The notes: generated by a model not told the origin, from the letters alone. Counted from the stretch's first letter, positions 46,675 through 61,062 are shown. The stretch: 64,000 nucleotides of DNA from Synanceia verrucosa (GCA_029721515.1 CM056550.1:16243119-16307118), one strand, 5' to 3'. Program-made: numbers and translations.

Positions 46675-48109
46675 CTGCAGACACAGAAAAAGAGAGAGAA
46701 AGGGTTAGTAACCAGGATGGCAGCTAATTTATCCTCAGGATCTCCTCCATCCTTTGTTCTCACTCTTGTCCTTTTTGTCTGATCACTCTGAACGTCGTTT
46801 GAAAAGTTCACCTCCCCAAAAACCAACTAAGCCTCTGCTGTTTCCACGACGGCTCCTCTTGCCAAAATGTCGAGTAACAAAAGCTTTTCAGGGAGAGCAG
46901 AGCGAGCGGTTCGCACTTTATCAAAGCGCCCGGGGCTCGTCTGGTCCTCTGCCACCGTGTGATAATCCTAATAGCATGCGGCATCCTGCAGATGATAGCC
47001 GAGAATGCAGCTGATAGCACACAGCTTAGCGCCGGACCAGTTCTTCTGTGGGTCGCCCTGCAGCGAGAGCAAAGCTTCTGCTTTTCACATGGAGTACACC
47101 GAATAATGCAAAGAGTCCATGAACAACTACGAACAACCCTGTGACAGAAAACTATGAACACTGACTGGGAAACACGATCAATCACCTTCTTGGCAACAGT
47201 CAGATGAGAAGATCAGTAGATAATTAACAGGGTGATTAGCTTAGCATAAAGACTGGAAACCAGTCAATGATCACCATAAGACAGTTAGAGGCTGTAGCTT
47301 CCTGTATAACCACAAACAATTAAAATGTAATGTTATAAAACTCTACTCAGGATCAGCGTCAACATAGAAACTACTGACCAGTTTAAATCTGTCTGCAAGT
47401 GATTTGTTTTAAAAAAAAAAAGTTTATGTGCTAAAAACATGCTGATATTACATATATACATGATGACATGCTTGTTGCCCACATTACCTGCCCAGACAGC
47501 CAACCAGGAAGTGACAGCTCCCAGTGTTCTTATAGAGGAGACACCTGGACTGTACCATGTTGAGCAGACACAGAGGGGGGTTTCACTGTTTCATTAAGCA
47601 CCCTAATTAATCTATACTGCTTCATTTATGTGTTTGGATAATAACACAGCAGCATTATTTTATTGTTAAAATTACTTTATTGGTTTGTCTGAAAGAGGAA
47701 CTTCCTGGTTATGATGAGATAGTTGGTACAGTCTGTGCTTCCTGACTTTTCTTTACTGACATAATATACAGTATGTATAAACAACAAAAATGAGAAGTAT
47801 ATGAAATATGTACAAATATATACATGACCTCAAATTAAGTGAGAAAATAAAAAGAAATGCACAGAATTTTTGTTTTACTCGCTGTTTCCAGGGCTTTCCT
47901 GAGAATATTTTACTGTTTATACATGAAATAAAACACGATAAAACATGAAGACGTCTGAGGAGCACTCATCTGTTTGTTTTGACTCTCAGTGATCAGGTTA
48001 ACCTATAGTGAAGGCCACAGCCCTGCTCACATAACACACCTCACATGACATCTCCCACTTGGAGATATTACACCTGTCAGCATGACCTTTACAGGACTGT
48101 AGGTATTAT

Positions 48110-48111
<2 letters not shown>

Positions 48112-48145
<34 letters not shown>
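48112..48145. repeat. (CA)n microsatellite
   Basis: About 16 CA units. Confidence 0.98.
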
Positions 48146-48148
<3 letters not shown>

Positions 48149-48241
48149 CTCTTAGTTTATAGACTAGGGTTATAAAACACAGCCTAATGCAGACACATTT
48201 CATTCTGGCTAATTTTCTGCTACTGTGGGCACAGAACGTGG

Positions 48242-48245
<4 letters not shown>

Positions 48246-48292
<47 letters not shown>

Positions 48293-48405
48293 TATATACA
48301 CACATATATATACACACATATATATATGTGTGTATATATACACGTATATATATACACACATATATATACGTGTATATATATATACACGTATATATATATA
48401 TATTT
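48246..48405. repeat. (AT)n / (TATACACA)n tract with 36-bp palindrome
   Basis: TA run of about 40 bp, then alternating TATA and ACACAC/GTGTGT blocks. 48305-48340 is a perfect palindrome (CACAC at 48313-48317 mirrored by GTGTG at 48328-48332). Open frames rich in Ile and Tyr across it are artefacts. Confidence 0.95.
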
Positions 48406-51400
48406 CTATGTCTTGTGAATGCAGCTTTAGTGGCAGCTCAACAAAAGGTCAGGGGGTCATTTAGTCCTGATGAGTCATCATGTGGAGACCATGAATATCA
48501 CATGTCACAGTGGGATGATGTCACTGTCCTCAGGACACTGTGTTTCCTGGACGGTGAAGTGACAGCTCCGTCGCTTCGTCTTGACCCTCACTTCGTGGCG
48601 TGTGATGAGGTGGAAACACAACCGCCACCCTTCATGCTGCAGCACGATGGAGGATGACGATGACGAAGGCTGACTCACATGACTGACAGCTACACAAATG
48701 TGCAAGAAGCTGGAGTGAGAGTGAGAGCAGGGAAGAAGATGCAGCCATCAGGCCTGAGGGTCAGCGACGTGTCCTCCCCTCTGCAGACTGAGAGCCTGTT
48801 CTGCGCTCTAAAGCATGACCGAGCTCAGGTCAGGCCTCGTGATCACTTCATCTGTCCGAGGAGTAAAGACAGAAGACGCACTTCCTCAGTATTTCACCAG
48901 CAAATATGTGGACCGACGTCCAGTAAAGCCATGGATAGAAGTTTGCTCCTGACCAGCACTGCTTTACATGTCCAAATTACAGTATTGAATTCAATTATAT
49001 TACATTTAGGGCTGCCCCCATGTTAACACAATCCATGGCAGCATGCACTACGGTAAGTCTATCAGGACAAACTGCCCGAAATACGTAACAACTAAAGAAA
49101 ATCAAAGCATTTCATGAAGCAGAACTTCATTCAAAAAATCAAGGAAACTAACAACACAGTCACAACTAACGATCAAACATGCTGATAAATTTAGATTAAC
49201 CATCTTTTTTTAATCTATCCAAGCTTCTCCTGTAATTCAGCAAACAAATAATCCATCAAAGAGCATCGTTAAAGTATATAAGTATGCTCAGATCTCAGCT
49301 TATATATCTCTCCTGTGTTCTGACGTGTAAAGTTACACATTTGTCAAATGAAGTCTGGTTGCTTTGGCCAGAGTTTTGATGGATATCACAGCTTCGGTTC
49401 CCAGTCACAAACATGGACTGACTGTGAGCTAATAGTGTAACAGAGCTTCTTTTAAACTGGTATTGATTCTTTCAGGTGTCTAAAATGTACATGTTTCCAT
49501 CCACTGTAGTAACACAGCTCTCTCATTAAATCTCACTTTGACAGCTCCATGTGAACGATGTTGTGACACTGCGACGAGTTTGATCAAAATTCAATCATGA
49601 TCTAAGCTGAACGGGGCTGAATTAACAGCCAGCAGTCGTCTCTGCAGCACATAGCTGGTGTCATAGTATTGTTGAAGTACCTCCATTCAAATCTTCTTTG
49701 AACAGACACCTGCACTGACACTGAAAGTCACACAAAGAGCATCTGTACAACTTTAAAAAACTTGATTTAAAAGCTTGGCGCTCTAAGACCTCCAGAGTCC
49801 AGAGAGAGTCTGCTGAAGGAAAAAAAAAAAACCTTCACCAACTTAAAAAAAAAAACTTTTTAATTTTGGATGTTTTGTGCAGGTCTGACTTTTGACACCA
49901 ACATCTTATTATGAAATATAAACATCTCTCAGGTGATGTGCTGCACTGTGAGCAGCATGCTAATTAAAGAGTTTGGAGCCAAAGATCACAGATGATTTAA
50001 AGGAAAGCTTTTTGGTCTGACAGATGCATCACTAGCACTGACGCCAGTAAAACAATTTTATTCAACATGCTGCCAATAGAAAGCTAACACATCCCCAACA
50101 AGGACAGAAGCAGATACTACAGACTTTAAGATGGTGTTGAGGCCGTACTGGTTAATAGCTCTATTTTGCGTTTGTTAGATTCCCCAGCAGCACATGGTCA
50201 CATGGTGCTGATGAGCTATTGATCGACCACGGAGAGACACATGAAAGCAGCGAGACACAATCAGGGTCAATGCTAAACATCGACCGACGAGCTGCTTCTA
50301 GGTGAAGGCATCATTTACAGCATCTATTTCCTGTTGACCTCTGCTAGTTTCCACTCTTACATGTGAAACAAAGAGCAGTTTCCTCAATGAGACGCAGCAC
50401 TGAGCATGTTTAGACAACATCACATAAAAAAGTATTCATATTTAAGTCCCAACACTTAAAGGAACAAAAACATGTCTGTGTAGGAAAAAACAGGAGTGAT
50501 ATGTTGAGTAACATCCTGACAAACGGGTGTATAAGGACTGTGAATGTTTGAAGCTCCTTAATAACTGTGGTTTCATTTGAGCAGCCAGCAGCAGAGCTCA
50601 GGGATGGGAGTCCAGTACAGGTCCAGTACAGGAGGATTAGGGAGTTAACTGGTTTATATCAAGCTCTACTGCCTCCCTCTCTCTCTCTCACTCTGTGAGC
50701 TCAACAGTCCTGACAACAAGCATTAGGAGGCGCTGCACCAGGGACAGGCGGCTTTTCTTAATGACACGAACTGGGATCAGACCCACGAGGGTGACGCTCG
50801 CTGGGGAACGACCCCAGAGTGAGAAACGAGAAGCAGGAACTTCAGGAAGAACATCTATACCAGAGAGCATCTTCACACCTGAAGCACCACTAGAAAAATA
50901 TAAGAACCAATCTACTGCTGGAGATTACACGTCCATCTTTATTTGATGTAATTATTGGGATGGTAGAGATGCTCTTATTATGAGTGAACAGCACTCTGGA
51001 GGTGAGTCTGAAGGGAAAGCTTTCAATTTACACCCTGATCAATCCAACCAGCCGCTGGGTAATATGGTTAAAACAGCCAAAATGAGTTTTTTTCTTGGAA
51101 GTAGAGGAGGATGGAGATCCTGATGCTGGTCACCCAGTGATGAAACCTTAAGGCTCCGTCTTGAGCTGGTAAAACAGCCCAATCAGAGCTGAGTATGTAA
51201 AATGTGCTCAGCGCTAAGAAATGAGAGACTGTGAGCGAGCAGGGACAGGAAGTGGTCTTTCTACAGATGCTCTTCAGGTTGACATCACAGTACTGATGAA
51301 GGTTTCATCACCCTGCTCTGATATGGAGCTCATTATCTGATTCTCCACAAACAGACACGTAAATATACGTGTATATATACACGTAAATATAAAGCATTTT

Positions 51401-53256
51401 GATGCACAGACCCACAGTCCCGAGCTTCAGGGCGCCACGGCAGCTTTTAACAGCAACACGGTGACCTCCTTCCAGGCCGTCGAGGCTCTGACTGGAGGTC
51501 AAGTTGATCCTGTCAGGACGAGTCAAGATACCTCCAGCTCTCATCTTCTGCTGCTCACTTTGTCAGAGAAGGAAACAGAAAAAAAAATACCCTCCTCATC
51601 CTCCCTGAGTGTTAAAGCCTGTGAGAGCTGTGCTAAAAGCAGCTCCAGAGTTCATGAAGGACATGTAGAGAGCAGAGAACAAGGAGGGTTCATGTTTTGG
51701 GTTTCAAAGACGGTGCTCAGAAGGTCAAGATGGTTCGTTGAACTCCTTCAGGTGGTTCAGTCAGAACAGGAACAGATGATGAGCAGCAGAGGTGAATGAA
51801 ACTGATGTTAGCGGAGCAAAGTGCCAGGACTTAAAGCTCATTATTAAGCCTTTATTTAACCAGCTAAGGCTCATTGAGATTCAGACATTTATGCATCACA
51901 TGTTTGTTGGTGTACAAACATGAAACTATTTCAGAAAAATGCAGATTTGTGTGTGAAAACCTGCTGCTTTGGTTCATTCAGGTGCAGCACAAAGTGTGCA
52001 GATCCATGATGTTTTGCTGTTTCACTGCTGCATTCAAACGAAGTCCCCACCTGAGCAAACAGCTCTGGGCTCCAGACGAGCACAAAGATGGACCAAGAGG
52101 ATTTCAACGTCAGGAAAACTCTGCGTTAAAGTTTTTCCTTTAACATGATTGTTCAGTTTATATTCAGCACGTCAGTCAGCCTCACTTGTTAGATATTTCA
52201 GTGACTAACGCCTCCAGAGACACAGAAGTAAAGAGAAATCCTCCATCTGTCTAATCAATAGATCACTGATCAATGGATAAAGATCACGCTATAAAAGGTT
52301 CACAAACAGCCTTTCACAGATCAACACACACCCTCAGAAATGTGAGTGAGTGCTCTCGACAGGACGAAGCCTCACTCTGAAGTAGAAATCCTAATGATGT
52401 ATAGCTGCATGTGAGAGAGCGTGGGCGGCGAGCGTGAAGCCGTCCTCTCGGGGACAGCCTGAACATAAAGAGCATCAAACTGCATGTCAGACCGAACACC
52501 TGCAGGCAAACATGTAGTCCTGTAAGCTTCCTGTGAGCGTGCAGTTGTAAAAGAGAAAGATGATGAATGGTGCGCTCTAATAATATCTATATATGTTTGT
52601 ATTTATTGTGTTGTCTCTCACCACGGATACTAAAGAAAATAACTTTCTGAAAGCTCCTAAATATCCCATCTGTCATGTGTGACAGACAGTAAGACTAGTT
52701 AGCATGATTTGTTGCACTGGAATGAATATTAAACTGATAATATATCGATGTGTGCCTGCAGACACATTTCTTATTCATTACTTCCTCGACAAAAATTAGG
52801 GAAAACACTAAATCAACGCTGGCTGTCGCAAACTTTACCTGCAAACAACATTTCTGTAATAAGCTGCGTACCTATTAGCAGGTTGACAGGTATAAAACAG
52901 ATTTGTCAGTCAGCCCTCAGTCAGGTCAGGGCTGATGTGACACAGTGAACGATCTTCATTTAGTTCCAGAAGTTTAAAGTCGTGTCAACATTTGACTTTG
53001 ACAACAAACTACAGAGAGACGGGGAATAAATCTGAACTTTTTCATGATCCTTGCTTTCTTTTGCTCCGTCTTCACTGTGTGGATAGCCCCTACAAAACTC
53101 ACTGTGAGACCCTGTTAACCACTTAGCTACGTTGGCATGGAAACCGCCTCCGCTGCTCTGCTAGAAATTGTTCTGACACCTCACATGGCCTCCACCTCTG
53201 CCAGAGGAGCGAGCGTCTGAATAACTTCAGAAAAAAAAGAGAGAGCCACGAGGAGT

Positions 53257-53585
53257 GGACTTCAAATGATCTGAAAATAAAATAAATACTTTCTGTAAAG
53301 TACAACAGAAAAGAGAAAAAAATGTTTTCCCACAAACTTTGAGAATAAAGTCATTATTTATTAGACTAAAGTCGTAAATTTACAAGATTAAAGTTCGAAT
53401 ATTTTAACTTTATTCTTGTAAGTTTAGGAATAAATAATGACTTTAATCTTGTAAATAACTTTATTCTCAAAGTCTGTAAAAAAATCTTTTTCTCCATGTG
53501 GCCCAAATACTCTGTGATATTATAATAAGACAACAAAGACAAGGTACTTTATAGAAAGTATTTATTTTCAAATCATCTGAAGTCC
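53257..53585. mobile_element. Fold-back element with nested inverted repeats
   Basis: The outer arms 53257-53303 and 53544-53585 are inverted copies (GGACTTCAAATGATCTGAAA against TCAAATCATCTGAAGTCC, and AAATACTTTCTGTAAAGTAC against GTACTTTATAGAAAGTATTT). The inner arms use CTTTGAGAATAAAGTCATT against ACTTTATTCTCAAAG. The centre is AT-rich. No coding sequence. Confidence 0.8.
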
Positions 53586-54826
53586 ACAAGTCTGTAAAAC
53601 AAAGTCTCAATGTGGCCCTAAACTGTAGTGTCTTCTTCTTTTCACTTTTTTGGTTATTGATGGTAATGAACTGATGAACAAAAAACAGTTTACTCTCTGG
53701 TCTGGAAAAAAACTGAGCCACTTGGAGTGAAATCCTTTTTTTACTTTGTAAAAGGTGAAACACCCCATAAGTTGAGATATTTACTGTTGCACTCAGTTTT
53801 AAAAGGAACACATGCAGCCTGTAAGAGCTCAGTGACGTCAGGACGGGTCAGGGTCGGAGGTGAAAGTTGTGTCTTCCACAAAAACAAAGTTATTCCTGCA
53901 CAACCCTGGAGCTCTGCACAGATGTAGGTTTATCATGCATCTCCCTCTTTTGGTGAGTTCAAATGCTTGTGGGAAACTCTGAAATCTGAGCTCTCAATCA
54001 TCACCGTTCTGTGCTTGAACTCAGATCTGCACTCTGCTGTCTGTTTATTCCTCGTCTAGGTGAGCAGTTCAAACCATCATCAGCAGGCCTCTTTGAAATT
54101 ATTCTACACTGATTCAATGAAATATTCCTCCCACACCGTCTTTACTATCTGATTAAAATACTCTGTTCCTCTAAGTGTGCTTTTATGAGTCATGAGCATG
54201 ACTTCAATTTGTGAGAGAAAATACATTCAGCTGGGGGTCCTGTACTGCAGAAAGGTATTTTTGTTTAATAAAGCAGGTCTAGATGATGTTTAAATACTGT
54301 GAAAGTAGAAAGAAAGAAAAATAAAGTGTACAACTGTGAGCACGTTCTGTCTCCTTTAAGTTACCAACTGATCTGAGACTTTTGCCTGTTCTCTAGTGAC
54401 ATTTCTGGGGTGTAAATATGAGCAGGACGGCCGCTGTATAGTGCTCTATAAGCGGCAGTGACCTTTCAGAGAAGGACAAACATTAGAGCTCAGTGGTAAC
54501 CATAGCGCTGACACACACTTCCTGTTACTGTACGTCTGCTCTCTTTCACACTCGTTCCTCTTCACTCTCTAATCGTTGTTTCAGGCCTGTTATCTTCTAT
54601 CTTCTAAATCCCAGACATGCCTCAGTTAATAAACTTATTAATCCCTCAACATCAAATTTTGCATTTGCTGTTTTTTTTTTTTTTTCAAGAACAAAATCTC
54701 TTATATTAGAGATGATACAGCAATACATCATAACTTTTTGGTCCAAAATTAAGAATTTCTCACCATCCTCTTATCCTCATGCATTCATATGATCGAGGCT
54801 GAACTACTGTATGTATATCTACAGCA

Positions 54827-55022
54827 TATTAGGGGTGGTAAAAAATACTGATATGGTGATATGTCGTGATATTTTGTCTTCTGATATGATATTGATTCTT
54901 CAGTGTTTTATAATTGTAAAAGAAATGGATTCAGTGCAGTCAATGGATTCTGGATTTCCTCAGTGACACAGATATTGTGATGTATCGTGGATGAAATTTC
55001 TTGCAATATAGCGATTATCTCT
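54827..55022 (+). repeat. Dispersed AT-rich repeat, copy 2
   Basis: Longer copy of the element at 39391: ATTAGGGGTGGTAAAAAAT, GATATGGTGATATGTCGTGA, and later TATTGTGATGTATCGTGG and GCAATATAGCGATTATC. Confidence 0.55.
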
Positions 55023-55995
55023 GTTAACTCCAAACATCTGGAGGAAGTACTGCAGCAGTGAATCGTCTCGTCTCTCAGCATTTCATAAACAACATTGATT
55101 GAAATGCTTTTTAAATCTCCCTGCTGATTCCCCTGCTTCTCTCAAAATCTAGATTCATTTGTAGTTTCAGACCAATTTTCTTTCTCGTCTTCTTGTTCTG
55201 AGCGAAACACTCGTGATGTTATGAGTTCCATACTCAAACAGAATGATGGAATATGTGCTCACTGCTTCATCCTCTCTGCAGTACCTGATAAATAAATGCT
55301 GACCAGGGTCATGCAAACAGTCTTTTCCATCATGGTGACACTCAGGAAAGTGTATCAGTGATCGTGACCGCCGGGTCGAACATGACCTCTCAGGTCACTG
55401 ACAATGTGCAGTGCACTGATCCTGCAGGCCTGGTTGTATTGATCTCACAGAAATCAGCTGCTGGTGCCAGAGTTAGTCAGGGGTTCGTTACTTTCTACCT
55501 TCCTGATTTATGGGACGAGTCGCTGAGAAAACGTCCTTCCCTCCTCACTTCTTCAGCCTTCATCCTGTAATGGATTTGATGAAGGAAGTGACTGAAATGT
55601 TGAGGTCGTCTCTGACATCCATCAGAGCTAAAAGGTTAAATGTACAACACCTTCTGCCTATATGAAGACACATACACAGGATGATTATGCTGCTGGTATT
55701 ATTTCTTTCATACCATCTCTCTCTCTCTCTCTCTCTGCCTCCTCGTCGCTCTCACTTTGTGGCAGGATGACTCTCCTTTCTCTCTGCTTCTTTATTGTGT
55801 GCCGCCGTTGCTCATCCCTCCATCCCTCCATCCCATTATAACGGCTCACAAAGAGGGACGAGGCGAGCGAGCGACAGAATGGGAGATGGAGATTGAAGAG
55901 GGACTGAAGTGTCCCATTTTAAAGAGCAGGTAGAGGCGTCTCTCTGCATGGAAATAAGGTGTGGAGAGGGTGACGGCAGTTCATTACAGCTGAGG

Positions 55996-55998
<3 letters not shown>

Positions 55999-56039
<41 letters not shown>
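55999..56039. repeat. (GT)n microsatellite
   Basis: About 20 GT units. Confidence 0.98.
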
Positions 56040-56041
<2 letters not shown>

Positions 56042-56217
56042 ACAGAATAAGGTGGCTCCTGTAAATCTATTTGATCTGTCAAGTCAGACGTTTATTTTGA
56101 TTATTAATCATAATTAACACGAGGTACCGTCATTACCAAAACTTCCCATAAGACCAGAAACTTGAGCTGATACTTATTTTTATTATTCAGGAGTATACCC
56201 TTTAATTAACGTTAATC

Positions 56218-56270
56218 GTTTTCCAGGATAACTTGACCGTTTCCAGGATGTTTGAACTCATTTTCCAGGA
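56218..56270. repeat. Single arm of the TTTCCAGGA repeat family
   Basis: TTTTCCAGGATAACTTGACC, then TTTCCAGGATG and CTCATTTTCCAGGA, close to the right arm at 11863-11917. The opposite arm is absent. Confidence 0.5.
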
Positions 56271-58519
56271 CACCGTATTTCTACTTTGTACTCATTTCTG
56301 TCTTTGTGCAAACTAAATCGTCTTAAAACTTCCTGTTTATATTTCTTTAATATTGTCTGGTGTTACAAAATTCTAACAATCATTTTATTTTATCCAGTGT
56401 CACTCTGAGGATGGAAATGCTTGTTGCTTGTTGATATTTATCAAATCATCTGCTGTCCTTTCATTAATCTCAAGTTCATTGTAAACATAATGTATACTAC
56501 TCTTACTTTAAAATTAAATCCAAATGTGTTGCATAAAAGGATGATCAGGTTCAGAGCTGCTTTATCAAAACATCAGTGCACTAAAAAATGAGAAACAATA
56601 AAGAAATCTGTCACGGTATTGCTGGGAAACTTAAGACATCTTGAGGTGAGTTCAAGCTTGTCTTCTGACTGCATCTTTTCTGTGAAAATATATGAAATCT
56701 CATGGCAGGAAGTTAAACTGTCAAACATTTGTGCCACAGCGTGATATTTCTATACGGAGAGGGTGAAGTAAACAGGATGTGCAGGGTGATGGAGGTGACT
56801 TGACTTCTGCTTATCAATCTCCATCCAAACATTATTTATTGGGAGTTGATGAATCTTTATATTTCTGCTCAGTTAGAAAAACAGGAAAGATCATGTGAGC
56901 TTTGGATGTCAAACACACCCCTGTGATCCATTTTGGTTTCATACAGCAGTTTGTGGAATGAATGTCATGTCGACACGTTCAGCAGCTCCAGCAGAGGCCG
57001 ATCACCAAGTGGGGAAACTCCCTACAGTGTTGCAAGGCATTCTGGGACTTTGTGTGTTAGACATCACATCACGTAGCTGCACCAGATGAATAAAACAGTT
57101 CAAAAATTAGTCTTGTTAGGAGAGATTTGGTGCATTTGCCTCATATTCATATATTTAATTGGTATGTTTGCAAATGAAATCAAATGAAATTTTAATTGAG
57201 CAAAAAAGAGACATTGTAAAGAACTAAAGTGTTAATTGTGGGGCGCTGCAGCTACATCACATTTTGATGCTGTTACTGAGGGTTTGTTGCTGTTAAAGAG
57301 AGCAATGAATGAATATCATGGTGTTTTTTGGGAGCCAGAAGCTGGAACCCAACCAACAAACTGGAAGACCAGACCTGTTCACCCAGGACCCGGACCAGGA
57401 AAAGGACCAGGACCAGAACCACACCACCACTGCTCTTCTGTCAAAATAGGAGGAACAATTCTCTTCATCTAATTTGCACACAAGCACCTCTCTATAAATG
57501 AAAAACAATCATTTAAAAAAAAAGTCACTGCAGAAATCAACACCTGAACAACTTCCAGAATTCTAACAACCACTTTAGCGAGAAAGTAGAAGAACTTGTT
57601 GCTGCATTAAAATGGATGAATGAGATACAAACAGCTCCCCTGAAACCTAAACACTCAACAAGCAGCAGGCCGACTCCTCTGAGTCCAATCACAAGCTTAA
57701 AGCCACTTTTGCATTCATCAGGCTCAATTTATTCATGGGAGCATGGCGGCGGCGGCGGTGTGGTGCGAGGGTCATTACCAAACATCTCAGACAGGGATCG
57801 TTGTAGTTATCGATCCGTCTGCAGAAGCCTCGGCAAAGCCAGGTCTCAACACCGAAACTCGCCTTCAATTGGTCAGCGGGTGTCCGAGGTCCAGCTGTCA
57901 TCTAGTTTGCATACAGAGTGAGGGAGTGTGGTGCATAATGACCACGAGAGGAGGGTGGAGCAAATATGGACCGACTCATAGAGGCAGGAAGGCTTTCCAC
58001 CTCAATTATAAGATGCAGATAGGACAGAGACAGTGGAGGATGAGGGGTGGAAATAATGTGAAAAGAAAGATTTGATCTTTTGAAAAGACACAGAGCAACA
58101 GAAGAGGAGGAAGGAGGAGAGACTGAGGAGGAGACGAAAGAGATGTAATAGAGATGAAAAGAGACAGCAGTGATGGAAGAAGGTTTTAGATCTTCTGCTT
58201 CACTGAAAGGAGCAGTAACACAGTGTAGAAACACTGTGAAACCAACAGTGTTTATCACAGCCTGAAAAGAGTCCCAACCAATGCATAAAGTCCGCCTGTT
58301 TGTTTGAAATAAACTACAGCGCTTAAAGATTTTCAGAGATTTCAGCAGGTCACTCATATTGTTCCTCTAAAACAGCAAAACTGAAACTTGAGGGGCAGCA
58401 GCTGCTGTCTAAGTGTGAAATATTTCTCCTAAAGAATAATATCTTATATAATATTATTCTTCAGCTAATGCACTACTGAGAGTTTTTAGGTCATTATGGA
58501 ATCAATAAATGATTGAGAG

Positions 58520-59435
58520 ACGGTGAATCCAGAAAGTTTGAACAGTGCTTCATTTTTTCCACATTTTTCCAAACTGAAATAAATTCATGTTTTTTTTTCC
58601 CCCTCAGAACTCTACACACACACCTCATTATGACATCATATTGTTTTTAAATCTAAATCTATTAAAAAAATACTATGAAGGTATATAGGTATTCACAGTC
58701 TTTGCCATAAAGCTGTAAATGGAGCTCAGGTGCTTCCTGTTTCCACTGATCATCCTTGCGATGTTCCTGCAGATTTTCTGGAGTCCATCTGTGGTAGATT
58801 CAGCTGATTGGACATGATTTGAAAGACACACAACTGTCTCTATAAGGTCTGGACGGAGCATGCCAGAGCACAAACCAAACTGGAAGTCAAAGGAAGAGTC
58901 TGTCGACCTCAGAGACAGGATTGTATCCTGGCTCAAATCTGGAGAAGGATCCAGTACATTTGTGCTGCTCTGAAGGTCCCAGTGAGCCCAGTGGCCTCCA
59001 TCATCTGTAAATGAAGAAGTCCTGATCCACCAGGACTCTTCCTAAACTGAGCGATCGGGTGAGAAGGACCCTAGTCAGGAGAACCTTCCAGAAGGACAAC
59101 TATGCCTGCAGCAATCCACCATCAGGTCTGTATGGTAGAGTGTCCACAGAGAAGTAAAAGTAAGTAGTAAAAAGCACATGGCAGCCCACCTGGAGTTTGA
59201 CTAAATGCACCTGGAGAAACTAAACCCTGTGAGAGAAAAGAGAAACTGCTCAAAGACAAGTGAGTCAAGCTGGAGGCATCAGGTCATGTGCGTGTGGTCT
59301 CTTAGTTTTCATAAATTTTCTAATGTTTCAAAAAATATTTTTCATGTTGTCATAATGGTGTGTGGAATCCGGAGGGAAAATGAATTCATTCCCGTTTGGA
59401 ATAAGGCTGCAACATAACAAAAAGCGGAAAAAATG
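58520..59435 (+). mobile_element. Internally deleted Tc1/mariner element
   Basis: The terminal inverted repeats are recognisable: TTTTTTCCACATTTTTCCAA and CACACCTCATTATGACA at the left, TGTCATAATGGTGTGTGGAA and AAAAGCGGAAAAAATGAA at the right. Between them are remnants of a Tc1-type transposase N-terminus (DLRDRIVSWLKSGEG near 58900, KLSDRVRRTLVR near 59045) broken by stops. The DDE catalytic core is gone. At about 0.9 kb it is well short of the roughly 1.6 kb usual for intact fish Tc1 elements, so it is immobile on its own. Confidence 0.8.
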
Positions 59436-61062
59436 AACTGTAGGTGTACAGTACATAATGAGGAAACAGTGACGAGCCAACAGTCCAGCGTCATTTAACG
59501 ACCTTCAAAGCACAGTGATGGATTTAATGTGAGTGTGTTCCACCGCTGGACCTTGAACATTTGCACCAAAGAGCCATTTGCTCCCAAGGCCTCATGGGAA
59601 AAACGTCCATGATGGACACATGCCGCTCAGCGCTCACATCCTGGCCTCCATAGCTTTGGAAATATGACATCATTTGTTCTCTACTGGTCACTTGTGTCTT
59701 TATGAGGACCAATGTTTAGACACTGAAGAGTGGGGACAGTTATGTAAGGTAAGGACACTGAAGTAGGGACATGAGCTTTGTTGAGTTACCGTCTCAGCTG
59801 AATGCTAATAGAGTAATATGAATAAACTAGACCATGAGAGAGAAGTGGTCAGATTCCCAGTGAAGTTAGAGTGATTTTGGCCAACAAGCCCACCATGGAC
59901 GGTCCTAGATCTGGTTTCACTGCTCTGCCAGACCCCCCTGATCCAGGTGGACAAAGAAGAGGTGTGGAGGTCTGAAGGAGGAGAATCTTCTGCTTCGTCA
60001 AAGTTCCTTACAATAACGTTGATTTGTGTTTGTTCAACACAAGCCTGCATCTCTCACCATGTGACATGCACACAAACACACACCTGCTGAGCTAAGTAGG
60101 ACGCTGAAATGTGCGCTGTGTCTTTAATCCCAGCCACCATCAGTCAGTGACTAGCTGAAACCATCAGGGACGACGTGGAGACGAGCTACCTCCATCTTTG
60201 TCTCGCAGCCTCGTCGTCTGCTGTGAAAAGCAGAGCTACGCCTCAATTTGAGCACTGCCAGTCCTGCAGTGGACACCGCTGGCAATGGTTGCTAGGAGAT
60301 CTGTGATGCAACTGCAAGGACTCCATGCACATTTGTATGCAACGCTGTGTTTGACTGGAGTAATTTCAGGCAGCTCTGCCATCTTTCTGCTTCTCCTTTC
60401 TTTGCTTTAATCCTGAGGTATGTCTTTCTCTTGGTCATCCATTTCCCTCTCATACAATGTGTGTGTGTGCACTCTGCTTGCCTCCATTATGGGGCCTGGG
60501 TGGCTGATTAGCTCTCAGACACAATACGGCCAGAGACAGAATGGGCCATTGATTCCCCCAGCAGAGCCAAAATGGCTGCTCTGGAACAACTTGACACCAT
60601 CTGAGTGGCTGTGCTCCCCTGTGTGTGAGAGAGTGATACGAAACAGATAATGAGGATAAAGAGGGATGCAAAGAAAGAGTGATTTTGTGTGTATTTACCT
60701 GCCACAGCACAGATGAATATCGAGCCACATTACAGCTACAAACAGAAGAGAGATCAGGTCTCAGCGTCACATAACACTGATCTTATAGGCACCATGAAAA
60801 GAGACAAGACGCTGATTATTTTAACCATGAACTGGTTCAGCAGCTCTGTTCCTGTTTCTGTTCCGCTTTTTTCAGCAATAAAGCCTTCCTGCTCATAGAT
60901 CTGCAGCGCTGCAAACATACCTGACGACAGTACGCAGCCTCAGGACGAAAACTATGATATTCAGCAACGTCTTCATCAAACATCGTTGGTGAAAAAGGTC
61001 AGACTAATATGTTCAGTTCATGATTTAAGTTGCTGATAAACTCATAACGAGCCCATTTTTAA

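Noticed and set aside
48187..48657. Longest open frame in the window (156 codons, +)
   Set aside because: It runs through the AT/CA microsatellite (Ile/Tyr/Thr repeats). The rest has no recognisable domain.
57902..58357. 151-codon open frame on the minus strand
   Set aside because: It crosses purine/pyrimidine-biased intron sequence (Ser-rich peptide), with no family match, no splice support and no fit to grid1.
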